Of a stretch of 64,000 nt of DNA, positions 19,475 through 27,864 are shown in pieces (the stretch's first letter is position 1; each line of letters begins with the position of its first letter). The translations under genes were made by a program, and so were the position numbers. Under the pieces are notes generated by a model. That model saw nothing but the letters and a program-made list of their open reading frames with translations. It did not search any database and had not been told where the DNA came from. Source of the DNA: Priestia megaterium NBRC 15308 = ATCC 14581. Its GTDB lineage: Bacteria > Bacillota > Bacilli > Bacillales > Bacillaceae_H. The DNA lies in contig NZ_CP009920.1 of assembly GCF_000832985.1 (NCBI RefSeq), forward strand, positions 4,520,501 to 4,584,500. Direction: 5' to 3'.

Positions 19475-19660
19475 CTAAAGTTTCTGTCGAAATTGATTTA
19501 TAAAACGAATAATCTTTTTATAGAAAAAAATAGATTTTGCTACTAGCTGATGAGGAATATAAAGACTTTTGTATGTGCGCTCGGGCAAAAATGCAAAACT
19601 TATTAAAATAACTGAAAGTCCAAAGGCTGCGGCTGTAATCTCTAGCCAAGAAAACATCAT
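19475..19660 (-). CDS. Small single-pass membrane protein
   Basis: 61 aa with one hydrophobic helix (residues about 8-27) and a basic tail rich in K, R and aromatic residues, so N-out/C-in or a membrane-anchored peptide. AAAGGAGG with 6-base spacing strongly supports translation. I do not recognise the family. Confidence 0.6.
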   Translation of the reverse strand: MMFSWLEITAAAFGLSVILISFAFLPERTYKSLYIPHQLVAKSIFFYKKIIRFINQFRQKL

Positions 19661-19760
19661 ATCATTCCTCCTTTTACAAACCTATTAATAGAATATGTAA
19701 AAGTTCGAAAGGAGGTTGTGCGATAGCCCCATAACGAGCGGGGTTATGAAGTTCTCTCTA

Positions 19761-19817
19761 AAAATAAAATGACGTTAAAGAACGCAGGCGCTGCGCTCTT
19801 TAACGTCATTTTATTTT
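19761..19817. terminator. Very long terminator hairpin
   Basis: About 27-bp stem (19761-19787 with 19791-19817) with a single mismatch and a tiny loop. It overlaps the stop codon of the small minus-strand gene at 19811 and has A/T-rich flanks on both sides. Confidence 0.8.
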
Positions 19818-19945
19818 CGTTCTTCAGCTTGATGCTCTTGTTTGTTTTGCTCAGTAAGACGTTTTTGATGAGCTTTTGTTTCGGCGCTTACGTGATTCGC
19901 ATCATTCGGTTGATTTTTCTTTGAACCTCCTGCAGCGTTACTCAT
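19811..19945 (-). CDS. Small hydrophilic protein, possibly spore-associated
   Basis: 44-aa protein rich in Lys, Gln, Asn, His and Glu with no hydrophobic stretch (starts MSNAAGGSKKNQPND, ends EHQAEERK). GGAGGT lies 8 bases before ATG. Composition and size resemble minor small spore proteins, but I cannot place it in a named Ssp family. The stop codon is buried in the long terminator stem. Confidence 0.6.
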   Translation of the reverse strand: MSNAAGGSKKNQPNDANHVSAETKAHQKRLTEQNKQEHQAEERK

Positions 19946-20036
19946 TAGACGACACCTCCAGTCCGGTTATGAAACATACCTATAGAATGTGCGTATTTAC
20001 AGACTTTATACACCGCTATAGATATTACTGCACACG

Positions 20037-20082
20037 AAAAAAGCAAAGGGAGAGTCACTAAGACTGTTCCCTTTGCTTTTTT
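20037..20082 (-). terminator. Terminator of the symporter gene
   Basis: 15-bp perfect stem AAAAAAGCAAAGGGA/TCCCTTTGCTTTTTT, immediately after the symporter stop on the minus strand. Confidence 0.9.
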
Positions 20083-20083
20083 A

Positions 20084-21346
20084 CTAGGCGACTTTATCGG
20101 TGGTGATAATTTTGTTAATCCAGTCTTTTCCTTCTGTAAACCTTGTAACAAGCATCGCTGTTACTGTATTTCCCGTACTGTTTAAAAGCGTAGCAGGGGC
20201 GTCAATAATTGTGGAAATGACCGCAATAATGGGCAGAACTTCTGGCGAAAATCCGTAAATTGTAATAATTAACATTTCGCCAATCATACCGCCTCCAGGG
20301 ATTGCTCCCATTACGGCTCCAACTAAAAAGGCTACGCCTAAAATGCTCAAAATACTCGTAGCAGACGTCATATCTTTGCCAAACAAACTGAATAAGAAAA
20401 CAATCTTTAGAATACCACCGATAACAGAACCATCTTTATGCGTGTTTGCTCCTAGTGGAATCACTGTTTCAGCAATATCCAGCGGCACACCCATTTTCTT
20501 TGTTGCATCTAAATTGACTGGAATAGATGCAGCAGAAGAACACGTAGCAATAGCGGTGATAGAAGGAGCAGCTGCATTTTTCCAAAACAGCTTAATTCCT
20601 GCTTTACCGCCAGCAATCCATGCGTATAGCGTAAAGAAACCGAAATAGTAAACGATTGCAATTAATAAATAAAGAATAAATGCTCTAGCGTACCCTTGTA
20701 AGATCTTTGGTCCAAGTTCTCCTACTACAGTAGCAAAATAGCATCCTAAACCAATTGGAGCATAGTACATCACAACTTTAACAACCTTCATCGATACTTC
20801 TTGACCCGAAGTCAGAAATTTTGCCATAGGTTGTCCTTTTTCACCGGCCATTGTGGTAGCAATACCGAAAATAACGGCAAAGACAATTAATTGTAAAATA
20901 TGCTCTTTCGAAAATAACTGAACAAAATCAGGTACAGTAAATGTGCTAACAAGCTGATTTAAAAGCGTCATTTTTTCAGCTGTATTTTCACTGTCACCCA
21001 TCAATTCTTTAATGGCAGAAGTATCTACATTATGTAGCGGATTGTAAAGTGATGCGCCTAAAAAGCCTAAAACGGCTGAAACAGCAGCAGTGGCGACAAA
21101 CACAACGGCAATTCCTAGCATAATTTTACCAAGACGTTTCATTTCGTTCATGTTTGCAATCGCCGAAGCCACACTAAAAAAGACAAGGGGAACGATAATC
21201 ATGAACATCAAATTGAGAAACAAATCACCAAAAGGCTTCACGACTGCCACATCGGGTCCAATAGCATATCCTGCTATCCCGCCAATTAAAATAGCGAGAA
21301 GCAGAATAAGCGATGATCTGTACGTTTTAAATACACTTAAAACCAT
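20084..21346 (-). CDS. DAACS-family dicarboxylate/amino acid:cation symporter
   Basis: 420-aa GltP/DctA-type transporter. Re-entrant loop HP1 contains the serine-rich CSSAASIPVNL; TM7 has GANTHKDGSVIGG; HP2 has GAIPGGGMIGEML; TM8 has DAPATLLNSTGNTVTAML with the substrate Asp/Asn positions. Start at ATG 21346 with GGAGGA upstream; TTG 21370 would overlap the ribosome site. It lies 52 bp after lysA on the same strand with no strong terminator between, so it probably falls under the lysine riboswitch. Substrate could be aspartate/glutamate or another amino acid; HP2 and TM8 should be compared with characterised members. Confidence 0.85.
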   Translation of the reverse strand: MVLSVFKTYRSSLILLLAILIGGIAGYAIGPDVAVVKPFGDLFLNLMFMIIVPLVFFSVASAIANMNEMKRLGKIMLGIAVVFVATAAVSAVLGFLGASLYNPLHNVDTSAIKELMGDSENTAEKMTLLNQLVSTFTVPDFVQLFSKEHILQLIVFAVIFGIATTMAGEKGQPMAKFLTSGQEVSMKVVKVVMYYAPIGLGCYFATVVGELGPKILQGYARAFILYLLIAIVYYFGFFTLYAWIAGGKAGIKLFWKNAAAPSITAIATCSSAASIPVNLDATKKMGVPLDIAETVIPLGANTHKDGSVIGGILKIVFLFSLFGKDMTSATSILSILGVAFLVGAVMGAIPGGGMIGEMLIITIYGFSPEVLPIIAVISTIIDAPATLLNSTGNTVTAMLVTRFTEGKDWINKIITTDKVA

Positions 21347-21398
21347 AGTTAGATTTCCTCCAAACAACAATAGCTTCTTTACTACGCAAGAACAGCTA

Positions 21399-22727
21399 TT
21401 ATTTGCTCATTGCATACGTAGTAACGACTGGCTTTACATCTTTACGCACCAAATCTTCGTATGTTTCTCGCTCTACAGCAAGACGAGCTTCTCCATTTTT
21501 TACAAATACAACAGCAGGGCGCGGAATACGGTTGTAATTGCTAGCCATTGAATAGTTGTAGGCACCTGTAGAGGACACTGCTAATAAATCTCCTTGATTA
21601 ACGCGCGGTAAATCAATATCCCAAATAAGCATATCTCCTGATTCACAGCATTTACCCGCAATTGATACTGTTTCATCTTTTTTATCCGTCACTCTATTAG
21701 CCAAGACAGCTTCATGTTTTGCATCGTAAAGAGCAGGACGGATATTATCGGTCATACCGCCGTCAACTCCTACGTATTTTCGTACACCTGGAATCTCCTT
21801 CGTTGATCCAATTGTATAAAGCGTTGTACCTGCTTCTCCTACGATGCTTCTTCCAGGCTCAATCCAGACTTCTGGAAGGGTATAATTCTGTTCAGTTAAC
21901 GTGCGGCTTAGCTTTTCTGTCAGTGCATCTACATAATACTCAACTGGAAGAGGAGAGTCGCTTTCGGTATAACGAATACCAAAACCACCACCTACGTTTA
22001 AAACTTTTACTTCAAATTCCATTTTATCACGAATGCTGAATAAGAAATCAGTTAAAATATCAATGGCGCGAGAAAAACCATCTACTTCAAAAATTTGCGA
22101 ACCAATATGACAATGAATGCCTAAAAGATCGTAGTAAGGCTTTTCTAACGCAGAACTTACCGCTTTCATGGCTTGGTCATTGGAAAGACCAAATCCAAAC
22201 TTGGAATCTTCCTGTCCGGTCATAATATATTCATGTGTATGGGCTTCAATCCCTGGAGTAACACGCAGAAGAATAGATGCTTTCTGTTTGCGCTCAGCTG
22301 CTAAGGCATGCAAAACTTCAAGTTCGGTAAAGTTATCAACAACAAAACAGCCAATATTTGCATCAAGAGCCATTTCCACTTCTTCAATCGTTTTATTATT
22401 TCCGTGAAAATGAATGCGTTCAGCTGGATATCCAGCTTCAAGCGCTGTAAATAATTCGCCTCCTGAGACCACATCTAGTGACATATCAAGCTTCGTTAAA
22501 AGGCTAGCCATTTCCATACAAAGAAATGCTTTCCCTGCATAGGCGATTTGATATGAAAATCCGCTTCTTCGAAAGGCTGAATGGAAGGCCTTGCATTTCG
22601 TTTCAATTAATTCTTGATCGTAGATGTATAGAGGAGTGCCGTATTGTTTTTTCAGTTCGACCGTATCGCACTGCCCAATTTCTAAATGATTGTTGCTGTT
22701 AATTTTACTCGTTCCATGTAAGTACAT
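21399..22727 (-). CDS. lysA: Diaminopimelate decarboxylase
   Basis: 442-aa PLP enzyme of the alanine-racemase fold-III group; final step of lysine synthesis. YAGKAF carries the PLP lysine, HFHGNNK and CHIGSQI contact substrate, LNVGGGFGI and EPGRSIVGEAG hold the phosphate, and CCESGD with STGAYNYSMASNYN completes the dimer active site. Start ATG 22727, GGAGG 7 bases upstream. Controlled by the L-box riboswitch upstream. Confidence 0.95.
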   Translation of the reverse strand: MYLHGTSKINSNNHLEIGQCDTVELKKQYGTPLYIYDQELIETKCKAFHSAFRRSGFSYQIAYAGKAFLCMEMASLLTKLDMSLDVVSGGELFTALEAGYPAERIHFHGNNKTIEEVEMALDANIGCFVVDNFTELEVLHALAAERKQKASILLRVTPGIEAHTHEYIMTGQEDSKFGFGLSNDQAMKAVSSALEKPYYDLLGIHCHIGSQIFEVDGFSRAIDILTDFLFSIRDKMEFEVKVLNVGGGFGIRYTESDSPLPVEYYVDALTEKLSRTLTEQNYTLPEVWIEPGRSIVGEAGTTLYTIGSTKEIPGVRKYVGVDGGMTDNIRPALYDAKHEAVLANRVTDKKDETVSIAGKCCESGDMLIWDIDLPRVNQGDLLAVSSTGAYNYSMASNYNRIPRPAVVFVKNGEARLAVERETYEDLVRKDVKPVVTTYAMSK

Positions 22728-22794
22728 AATTCGTATCCCTCCATTTAAATCATTTAACTATAACTTTGAACTTTGATGGTCAGTAGAAAAACAC

Positions 22795-23049
22795 AAAAAA
22801 GACCCGTGAAGTGATGTTCACGCGTCTTGGTTTCATAATAATAAAGTATTATTACATTCTAGGCATCAACATCTCTTCAATAGCTCTCCACAAACCAAAT
22901 GGTTTGTGACAGCTCAGCATTTATTCAATACTGAACCAGTATATGAACACAATGGATGTTTATATACTTCGGCACGAAATCCCTTTTACTTATCTTCACA
23001 GACTCCATTAGTCTCCAATAAGTGACTCTTGATTTCATGCACCTCTATT
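22795..23049 (-). ncRNA. Lysine riboswitch (L box) with terminator
   Basis: Minus-strand leader of lysA. The aptamer spans about 23049-22879: P1 starts AATAGAGGTGC and closes with GAGCTATT; in between are the hallmark strings CTTATTGGAGA, GTCTGTGAAGATAAG, GGGATTTCG.GCCGAAG, TTGAATAAATGC and GAGCTGTCA. The expression platform ends in a hairpin AAGACGCGTGAA/TTCACGGGTCTT plus T run (22828-22795). Lysine binding should cause early termination. Confidence 0.95.
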
Positions 23050-23084
23050 CTCAGAGAGGAAAATTATATTTAAATGTAATTCCT

Positions 23085-23114
23085 ATTATATTTCCTTTTT
23101 CTCCGTCTAGTCAA
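23085..23114 (-). promoter_or_regulatory. Sigma-A promoter of the lysA leader
   Basis: On the minus strand TTGACT (23109-23114), 18-bp spacer, TATAAT (23085-23090). Transcription would begin about 25-30 bp before the aptamer. Confidence 0.8.
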
Positions 23115-23121
23115 TGAAAAG

Positions 23122-23634
23122 TTAAGGCATAGGAATATCAAAAAAAATAAATAAGAAAGCTATGAAGCTTCCAGATAGAATCCAAGCAGCCAGTGCTGTC
23201 TTCTGATGAATGATTAAAAGTGAGAACGTGACAATATTGAAGAGAAAAGAACACAGCAGCGACCATCCATAATGATGAGTGATACTGTGATTAACATAAG
23301 CAATGAACTCAATCACAGTAAATAAAAGCGCCCACAAAAGAATCCACCACAGGCTACCGCTTACATGCAGCGGCAGCCTTCCTAAAAAAACCGGTATAAC
23401 AAACGGATAAATAATTAAGGTTATTCCAAGGGAAACCATTAGGTGATCGGGTAGAAAAAGGTGATCAATACCAACAGGGTGAAATACCCATACGCGGTGA
23501 TGAAACAGCAGCACTTCATAAAGCAAATTCCCCGTGACCCAAAACAGCAAAGTAGGATAGTATTCTTGATACCTTCGCCACTTGCCAAATAGTAAACCAA
23601 GGATGATGAAAAATAATACAAATGAAGATTGCAT
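23122..23634 (-). CDS. CBO0543-type integral membrane protein
   Basis: 170-aa protein made almost entirely of five to six hydrophobic helices with conserved-looking HHRVWVFHP and HSITHHYGW turns. Size and hydropathy match the uncharacterised CBO0543/YoaI-like family. AAGGAG is 5 bases before ATG. No function known. Confidence 0.7.
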   Translation of the reverse strand: MQSSFVLFFIILGLLFGKWRRYQEYYPTLLFWVTGNLLYEVLLFHHRVWVFHPVGIDHLFLPDHLMVSLGITLIIYPFVIPVFLGRLPLHVSGSLWWILLWALLFTVIEFIAYVNHSITHHYGWSLLCSFLFNIVTFSLLIIHQKTALAAWILSGSFIAFLFIFFDIPMP

Positions 23635-23784
23635 GCGCTCTCCTTAAAATAATGGTTATTTCTTTTTATTTACATATTATAGAAGTTTTATTCTCTCCGC
23701 TTTTATTCAGAAACTATAATAGAAAAGCCGTAAGAAACAGCGTTAAAGACGTACTACCACTATTTATGGTTTTCTTCACCCTGC

Positions 23785-23897
23785 TATAATCTCCGTAAAG
23801 GAACTTTTAACACTTTTGTTCACGAGATGAAAGGAGCTATATGTTAAAGGCCGAAGGACGTAAAAATAAGCTCAAAATAGCTTCACCTAGTATGTGA
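23785..23897 (+). other. Possible leader transcript with an 18-codon ORF
   Basis: TGCTATAAT (23782-23790) is an extended -10. Downstream, AAAGGAG (23830-23836) precedes ATG 23841 of an ORF ending TGA at 23895-23897 (18 aa, basic, starts MLKAEGRK). It lies 75 bp before the FAD oxidoreductase. It could be a leader peptide or chance. Otherwise the 337-bp gap 23635-23971 holds nothing evident. Confidence 0.3.
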
Positions 23898-23971
23898 CTT
23901 CTTTTTTTGCTATGCTAAAGTTGCGTACATATAGCATGAGAATACTAGAAGAAAGAAAAGGGTGTTTTGGT

Positions 23972-25090
23972 ATGAAAACATACATCGTAGTTGGAGCTGG
24001 GATACTTGGAGCTTCTACAGCATATCATTTAGCAAAAGCAGAAGCAGATGTGACATTGATAGATCGCAAAGATGCTGGTCAAGCTACTGATGCAGCAGCA
24101 GGAATTGTTTGTCCATGGCTTTCGCAGCGTCGAAATAAAGCATGGTACCGCTTAGCAAAAGGCGGCGCTAAGTACTATCAAACATTAATTCAGCAATTAG
24201 AAGAAGATGGAGAAACGGATACGGGATATAAGCGAGTTGGAGCAATTAGCTTACATACTGATGAGCAAAAGCTTAAAAAAATGGAAGAAAGAGCATACAT
24301 GCGTCGGGAAGAAGCTCCTGAAATAGGCGAGATTACACGTTTATCCGCTAAAGAAACACAGGCTTTGTTTCCGGTTCTTTCGGAAGAATACAGTTCAGTT
24401 CATATTAGCGGAGCCGCTCGCGTTAACGGAAGAGCTCTTCGAAACGCACTTGTGAATGCAGCGAAGAAAAACGGTGCAAAAATAATAGAAGGAAACGCAG
24501 AACTACTTTATGAAAATAATCAAGTAACGGGCGTTTCCGTAAATGGACAAACCCTTCTAGCAAGTACAACAATCGTAACGGCAGGAGCGTGGGCAAATCA
24601 ATTACTAGAGCCTCTTGGAGTAAAATTTTTAGCAAGCTTTCAAAAAGCGCAAATTGTCCACTTGCATCTTCCAGATTTAGATACCAAAGACTGGCCCGTT
24701 GTGATGCCTCCAAGCGACCAATATATTCTTTCATTTGAACAAGGTCAAATTGTCATTGGAGCAACACATGAAAACGACACGGGTTATGACTTGAGAGTAA
24801 CGGCTGGGGGGCTTCATGAAATTTTTTCAAAGGCCTTATCCATTGCTCCCGGCTTAACAGAAAGCACAGTCTTAGAAACAAGGGTAGGATTTCGACCATT
24901 TACTCCAGGCTTCTTGCCAGTCATTGGAGCTCTTCCGGCTTATGAAGGAATACTAGTAGCAAATGGTCTTGGGGCTTCAGGCTTAACGTCGGGCCCTTAT
25001 CTTGGTTCAGAGCTTGCTAAATTAGCACTTGAAATGGAAATGGAAATTGATCTTAGCGACTATGATGTAAGAGGAGCTATCGAGTCTTAA
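23972..25090 (+). CDS. FAD-dependent amino-acid oxidase (DadA/glycine-oxidase type)
   Basis: 372-aa DAO-family flavoprotein. The N-terminal VVGAGILGASTAYHLAK is the FAD Rossmann motif, followed by DAAAGIVCPW; the C-terminal GFRPFTPGFLPVIGAL and NGLGASGLTSGPYLG complete the FAD pocket. Start at ATG 23972 after AGGGTG; upstream in-frame codons lack a ribosome site. Oxidative deamination of a D-amino acid or glycine is likely; substrate not determinable. Confidence 0.85.
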   Translation: MKTYIVVGAGILGASTAYHLAKAEADVTLIDRKDAGQATDAAAGIVCPWLSQRRNKAWYRLAKGGAKYYQTLIQQLEEDGETDTGYKRVGAISLHTDEQKLKKMEERAYMRREEAPEIGEITRLSAKETQALFPVLSEEYSSVHISGAARVNGRALRNALVNAAKKNGAKIIEGNAELLYENNQVTGVSVNGQTLLASTTIVTAGAWANQLLEPLGVKFLASFQKAQIVHLHLPDLDTKDWPVVMPPSDQYILSFEQGQIVIGATHENDTGYDLRVTAGGLHEIFSKALSIAPGLTESTVLETRVGFRPFTPGFLPVIGALPAYEGILVANGLGASGLTSGPYLGSELAKLALEMEMEIDLSDYDVRGAIES

Positions 25091-25163
25091 GCAAACAGAA
25101 TGAATGAAAACAAATAGAAGTTCGCAAACTATAACTACTATATGATGAAAGGAAGTAGATTGT

Positions 25164-25478
25164 TTGCGAAAGATTATGATAAGTGCAGCAGCAGCTTTTT
25201 TATTTATGAGCGCGACACCTGTATTAGCGGAAAACAATCCTCAGCCAAAAACAAAAGACGTACAGCTGACGTCTCAGCAAAAGCAGGAACTGTCCGTGCT
25301 GTACAAAGAAATGCTAGCAAAAAAGAAAGAAATACTTTCAAAATATGTGGAGTACGGCGTGCTAAGCAAAACCGAGAGTCAAAACATTTCTTCACATATG
25401 GAAAATCGCTATCAGCATATGGAGCAAAATGGTTTTGTGCCAAAGCGTCACTGTCATAAAATGCATCATTCAAAGTAA
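25164..25478 (+). CDS. Secreted DUF2680 (YckD-like) protein
   Basis: 104 aa. Signal peptide MRKIMISAAAAFLFMSATPVLA with cleavage after AxA is clear. The mature part is a helical, Lys/Glu/Gln-rich segment (LTSQQKQELSVLYKEMLAKKKEIL) with a His-rich end (RHCHKMHHSK), possibly metal-binding. TTG start 8 bases after AAAGGAAG. The family is of unknown function. Confidence 0.75.
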   Translation: MRKIMISAAAAFLFMSATPVLAENNPQPKTKDVQLTSQQKQELSVLYKEMLAKKKEILSKYVEYGVLSKTESQNISSHMENRYQHMEQNGFVPKRHCHKMHHSK

Positions 25479-25484
25479 TTCCTA

Positions 25485-25526
25485 TTCACATAAAAAAGCG
25501 CCTATAAAGGCGCTTTTTTATGTGAA
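25485..25526. terminator. Strong terminator
   Basis: 18-bp perfect stem (25485-25502 with 25509-25526) containing AAAAAAGCGCC/GGCGCTTTTTT. Confidence 0.93.
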
Positions 25527-25638
25527 TGAATGGAAAATATTCGCTTCTTTATCTAGTAAATTTTAAACACCTCATGTAAAATTAAGAGAATGAGAACGAG
25601 TAGGAAAGATGCTAGTGAGGGGTAGGTAAATATAAACG

Positions 25639-27363
25639 ATGAACGAAAATAAAAAAATAGTCCGATTACATGCAGAAAATCATTCAGCTGAGGATCTAGG
25701 AATCATATTTGCTTACAAACAAAAAGGCGACCATCTTGTTTACAGCATGTATCAAGGAGAAAGCGTTTCTGAGCAAAAAATACCCCTAGAAGAATGGGTC
25801 TCGTATGAGCATTTTTTCGAAGCACTAAACAAAAAGAAAAAGCTTATGTACGAGCTTCAAATAAATGATAAACGCTATGTAGTAAACTTAACCCCTTTAT
25901 CTTACACAGAAAAGTCTGAAATTATGGGACATTGCGTGAATATAATTAGTTATCAGGAGAAAAAAGAACAGATTCAGCCTTTTATTTATCATAACGCAGA
26001 TGCTGTTGCTGTCGTTGACTTAGAGGGTAAAACGCTTCAAGTGAACCCTGCGTTTGAGAATACATTTGGCTGGACGTTTGAAGAAATTCATCAAAAGCCT
26101 CTTCCGATTATACCTTCGTTTTTAAAAGAGCCAGTGTGCGAACTTCATAAGACTATTCAATCAGGTGAATCGAAAACGGAATTCGAGACGGTCAGACAGC
26201 ATAAAGACGGTCATTTAATTAATGTAAGCGTCACACTATTCCGCGTTGAAAACATGAATGATTGGCCGCTATGCATTGCTTTTGTCTATCGAGATATAAC
26301 ATCACGCAAGCAGGCTGAAACGGCTTTAAAAGAAAGCGAAGAACGCTACCGAAGTTTGATTGAGTTATCCCCAGAAGCGATTATCGTGCATAGTGAAGGG
26401 AAAATTGATTACATCAACCCTGCAGGAGCCAAAGCGCTAGGATGCAAGAATCCTCAGGACGTATTAGGAGCTTGTGTTTATCAGTTTGTTCACCCTGATT
26501 ACTATGATGTTGTAAAACAGCGAATTTATCGAATGAAAACAGAAAATAAATCTGTAGATTTGCAGGAAGAAAAGTTTATTCATAAAGACGGTCATACGAT
26601 TGATGCCGAAACCATTGCCTTTCCTATTCCCTATATGGAAAAGCAGGCCATTCAAGTTTTGTTTCGTGATATCACAGAGCGTAAAAAAACTGAAAAATTG
26701 CTGCGTGAATCCGCTCAGCTTTCCTTAGTCGGACAGTTAGCGGCTGGTATTGCTCACGAAATTCGAAACCCTCTGACGGCGGTAAAAGGATTTATGCAGT
26801 TATTAAAAGAAACGAGCGGTCAGCCTTACTATGTAGAAATGATAAATCATGAGTTAGATAGAATTGAATTGATTACCGATGAGTTCTTGAGTCTTGCAAA
26901 GCCGCAGGCGAAAACCTACAAAGACAAACATGTCCAAGATATTTTAGAGAATACGTTAAAGCTAGCTGAGGTGCAGGGGATTACAGAGAAAATTCACGTA
27001 AAAAAAGAAATTGATTTTCATCTTCCTCTCGTATTATGCGAAGAAAATCAGTTGAAACAGGTGTTTAGCAATATATTTAAAAATGCAGTCGAATCTATGC
27101 CAAGTGGAGGAACCGTAACGATTCAACTAAAAAGGTTTAATCAGGAGAACCTTGTTGTCCGGTTTAGCGACGAGGGGCCAGGCATCACACAGGAAAGAAT
27201 GCAGCATTTAGGAAAACCTTTTTATAGTACCAAAGAGAAAGGAACGGGGCTTGGACTGATGGTGTGTTATAAGATCATTCGAGAACATAGAGGAGAAATT
27301 AACTTTGTAAGTGAACTTGGAAAAGGAACTACCGTAGACATTCTTTTGCCTTTTAAAAAGTAG
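25639..27363 (+). CDS. PAS-domain sensor histidine kinase
   Basis: 574-aa soluble kinase with no transmembrane helix. An N-terminal domain (1-105) without clear match, PAS at about 115-230 (ending YRDITSRKQAETALKESEERYRS), second PAS at about 235-345 (ending FRDITERKKTEKLL), then HisKA with His373 in AGIAHEIRNPL and the ATPase domain (N-box FKNAVESM, DEGPGI, GTGLGL). The architecture resembles B. subtilis sporulation kinases KinA/KinE that feed the Spo0F phosphorelay. No response regulator is adjacent, which fits an orphan phosphorelay kinase. Confidence 0.88.
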   Translation: MNENKKIVRLHAENHSAEDLGIIFAYKQKGDHLVYSMYQGESVSEQKIPLEEWVSYEHFFEALNKKKKLMYELQINDKRYVVNLTPLSYTEKSEIMGHCVNIISYQEKKEQIQPFIYHNADAVAVVDLEGKTLQVNPAFENTFGWTFEEIHQKPLPIIPSFLKEPVCELHKTIQSGESKTEFETVRQHKDGHLINVSVTLFRVENMNDWPLCIAFVYRDITSRKQAETALKESEERYRSLIELSPEAIIVHSEGKIDYINPAGAKALGCKNPQDVLGACVYQFVHPDYYDVVKQRIYRMKTENKSVDLQEEKFIHKDGHTIDAETIAFPIPYMEKQAIQVLFRDITERKKTEKLLRESAQLSLVGQLAAGIAHEIRNPLTAVKGFMQLLKETSGQPYYVEMINHELDRIELITDEFLSLAKPQAKTYKDKHVQDILENTLKLAEVQGITEKIHVKKEIDFHLPLVLCEENQLKQVFSNIFKNAVESMPSGGTVTIQLKRFNQENLVVRFSDEGPGITQERMQHLGKPFYSTKEKGTGLGLMVCYKIIREHRGEINFVSELGKGTTVDILLPFKK

Positions 27364-27449
27364 ATTCTACTTTTATAAGCATGAAACCTTTTCTAAAGGG
27401 GAATACATGTTAGTGAACGAATAATGAGGTTAAAATAGGAGGGAATAAG

Positions 27450-27713
27450 ATGGAACGCATTGAAACGGGAGAGATTTTTACCATTTTAGATGAAAATGAT
27501 CAAGAGCAAGATATTGAAGTGCTTGGAAAAATGACGATTGAAGGGCACGATTATATTGCTGTTGCATTTGTTGAAGAAGTTTTAATTGAAACAGAAGAAG
27601 AAATTGATGTTTTCTTTTTGAAAATTGAAGATGATGGTGAATGGTCCTCAATTGAAGATGACGATGAATTTGAAAAGGTATCAGCCGTATTTGAGGAAAT
27701 GACATCCGCGTAA
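27450..27713 (+). CDS. DUF1292 protein (YrzB-like)
   Basis: 87-aa very acidic protein (LDENDQEQDIEVLGKM..HDYIAVAFVEE..IDVFFLKIEDDGEWSSIEDDDEFE), the typical DUF1292 pattern. GGAGGG before ATG. Usually found with ruvX/ireB (yrrK, yrzL) genes; here it is a stand-alone copy, so probably a paralogue. Function unknown. Confidence 0.85.
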   Translation: MERIETGEIFTILDENDQEQDIEVLGKMTIEGHDYIAVAFVEEVLIETEEEIDVFFLKIEDDGEWSSIEDDDEFEKVSAVFEEMTSA

Positions 27714-27740
27714 AAAGAGAGGTTAAAACCTCTCTTTTTT
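27712..27740 (+). terminator. Intrinsic terminator
   Basis: AAAAAGAGAGG/CCTCTCTTTTT stem overlapping the stop codon of the DUF1292 gene. Confidence 0.9.
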
Positions 27741-27783
27741 TATTTTTAAATAATATAATATTTAGAATTTTTTAAAAAATATC

Positions 27784-27812
27784 TTGCTGAATTATTTCCC
27801 TTCATTTATGAT
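27784..27812 (+). promoter_or_regulatory. Sigma-A promoter of the fatty-acid island
   Basis: TTGCTG (27784-27789), 17-bp spacer, TATGAT (27807-27812). Start of transcription near 27819. Confidence 0.75.
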
Positions 27813-27824
27813 GAATATGTAACA

Positions 27825-27840
27825 TACCAACCGGTTAGTA
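27825..27840 (+). promoter_or_regulatory. TetR-type operator
   Basis: TACCAACCGGTTAGTA, a 16-bp dyad matching in 7 of 8 pairs, centred about 14 bp after the predicted transcription start. The ACCNACCGGTNGGT-like form is typical for TetR regulators of acyl-CoA metabolism; the TetR gene at 31587 is the obvious candidate. Confidence 0.7.
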
Positions 27841-27864
27841 AGTAAATGAAAGCGAGGGGCTACC

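Noticed and set aside
19711-19725. AAAGGAGG followed by GTG near 19720
   Set aside because: The frame reads GTG-CGA-TAG, so no protein is possible.
21090-21551. 153-codon plus-strand ORF opposite lysA and the symporter
   Set aside because: Antisense shadow of two well-supported genes.
25142-25459. 105-codon ORF overlapping the DUF2680 gene
   Set aside because: The frame at 25164 encodes a clear signal peptide and domain; this one is a shadow with random-looking basic composition.
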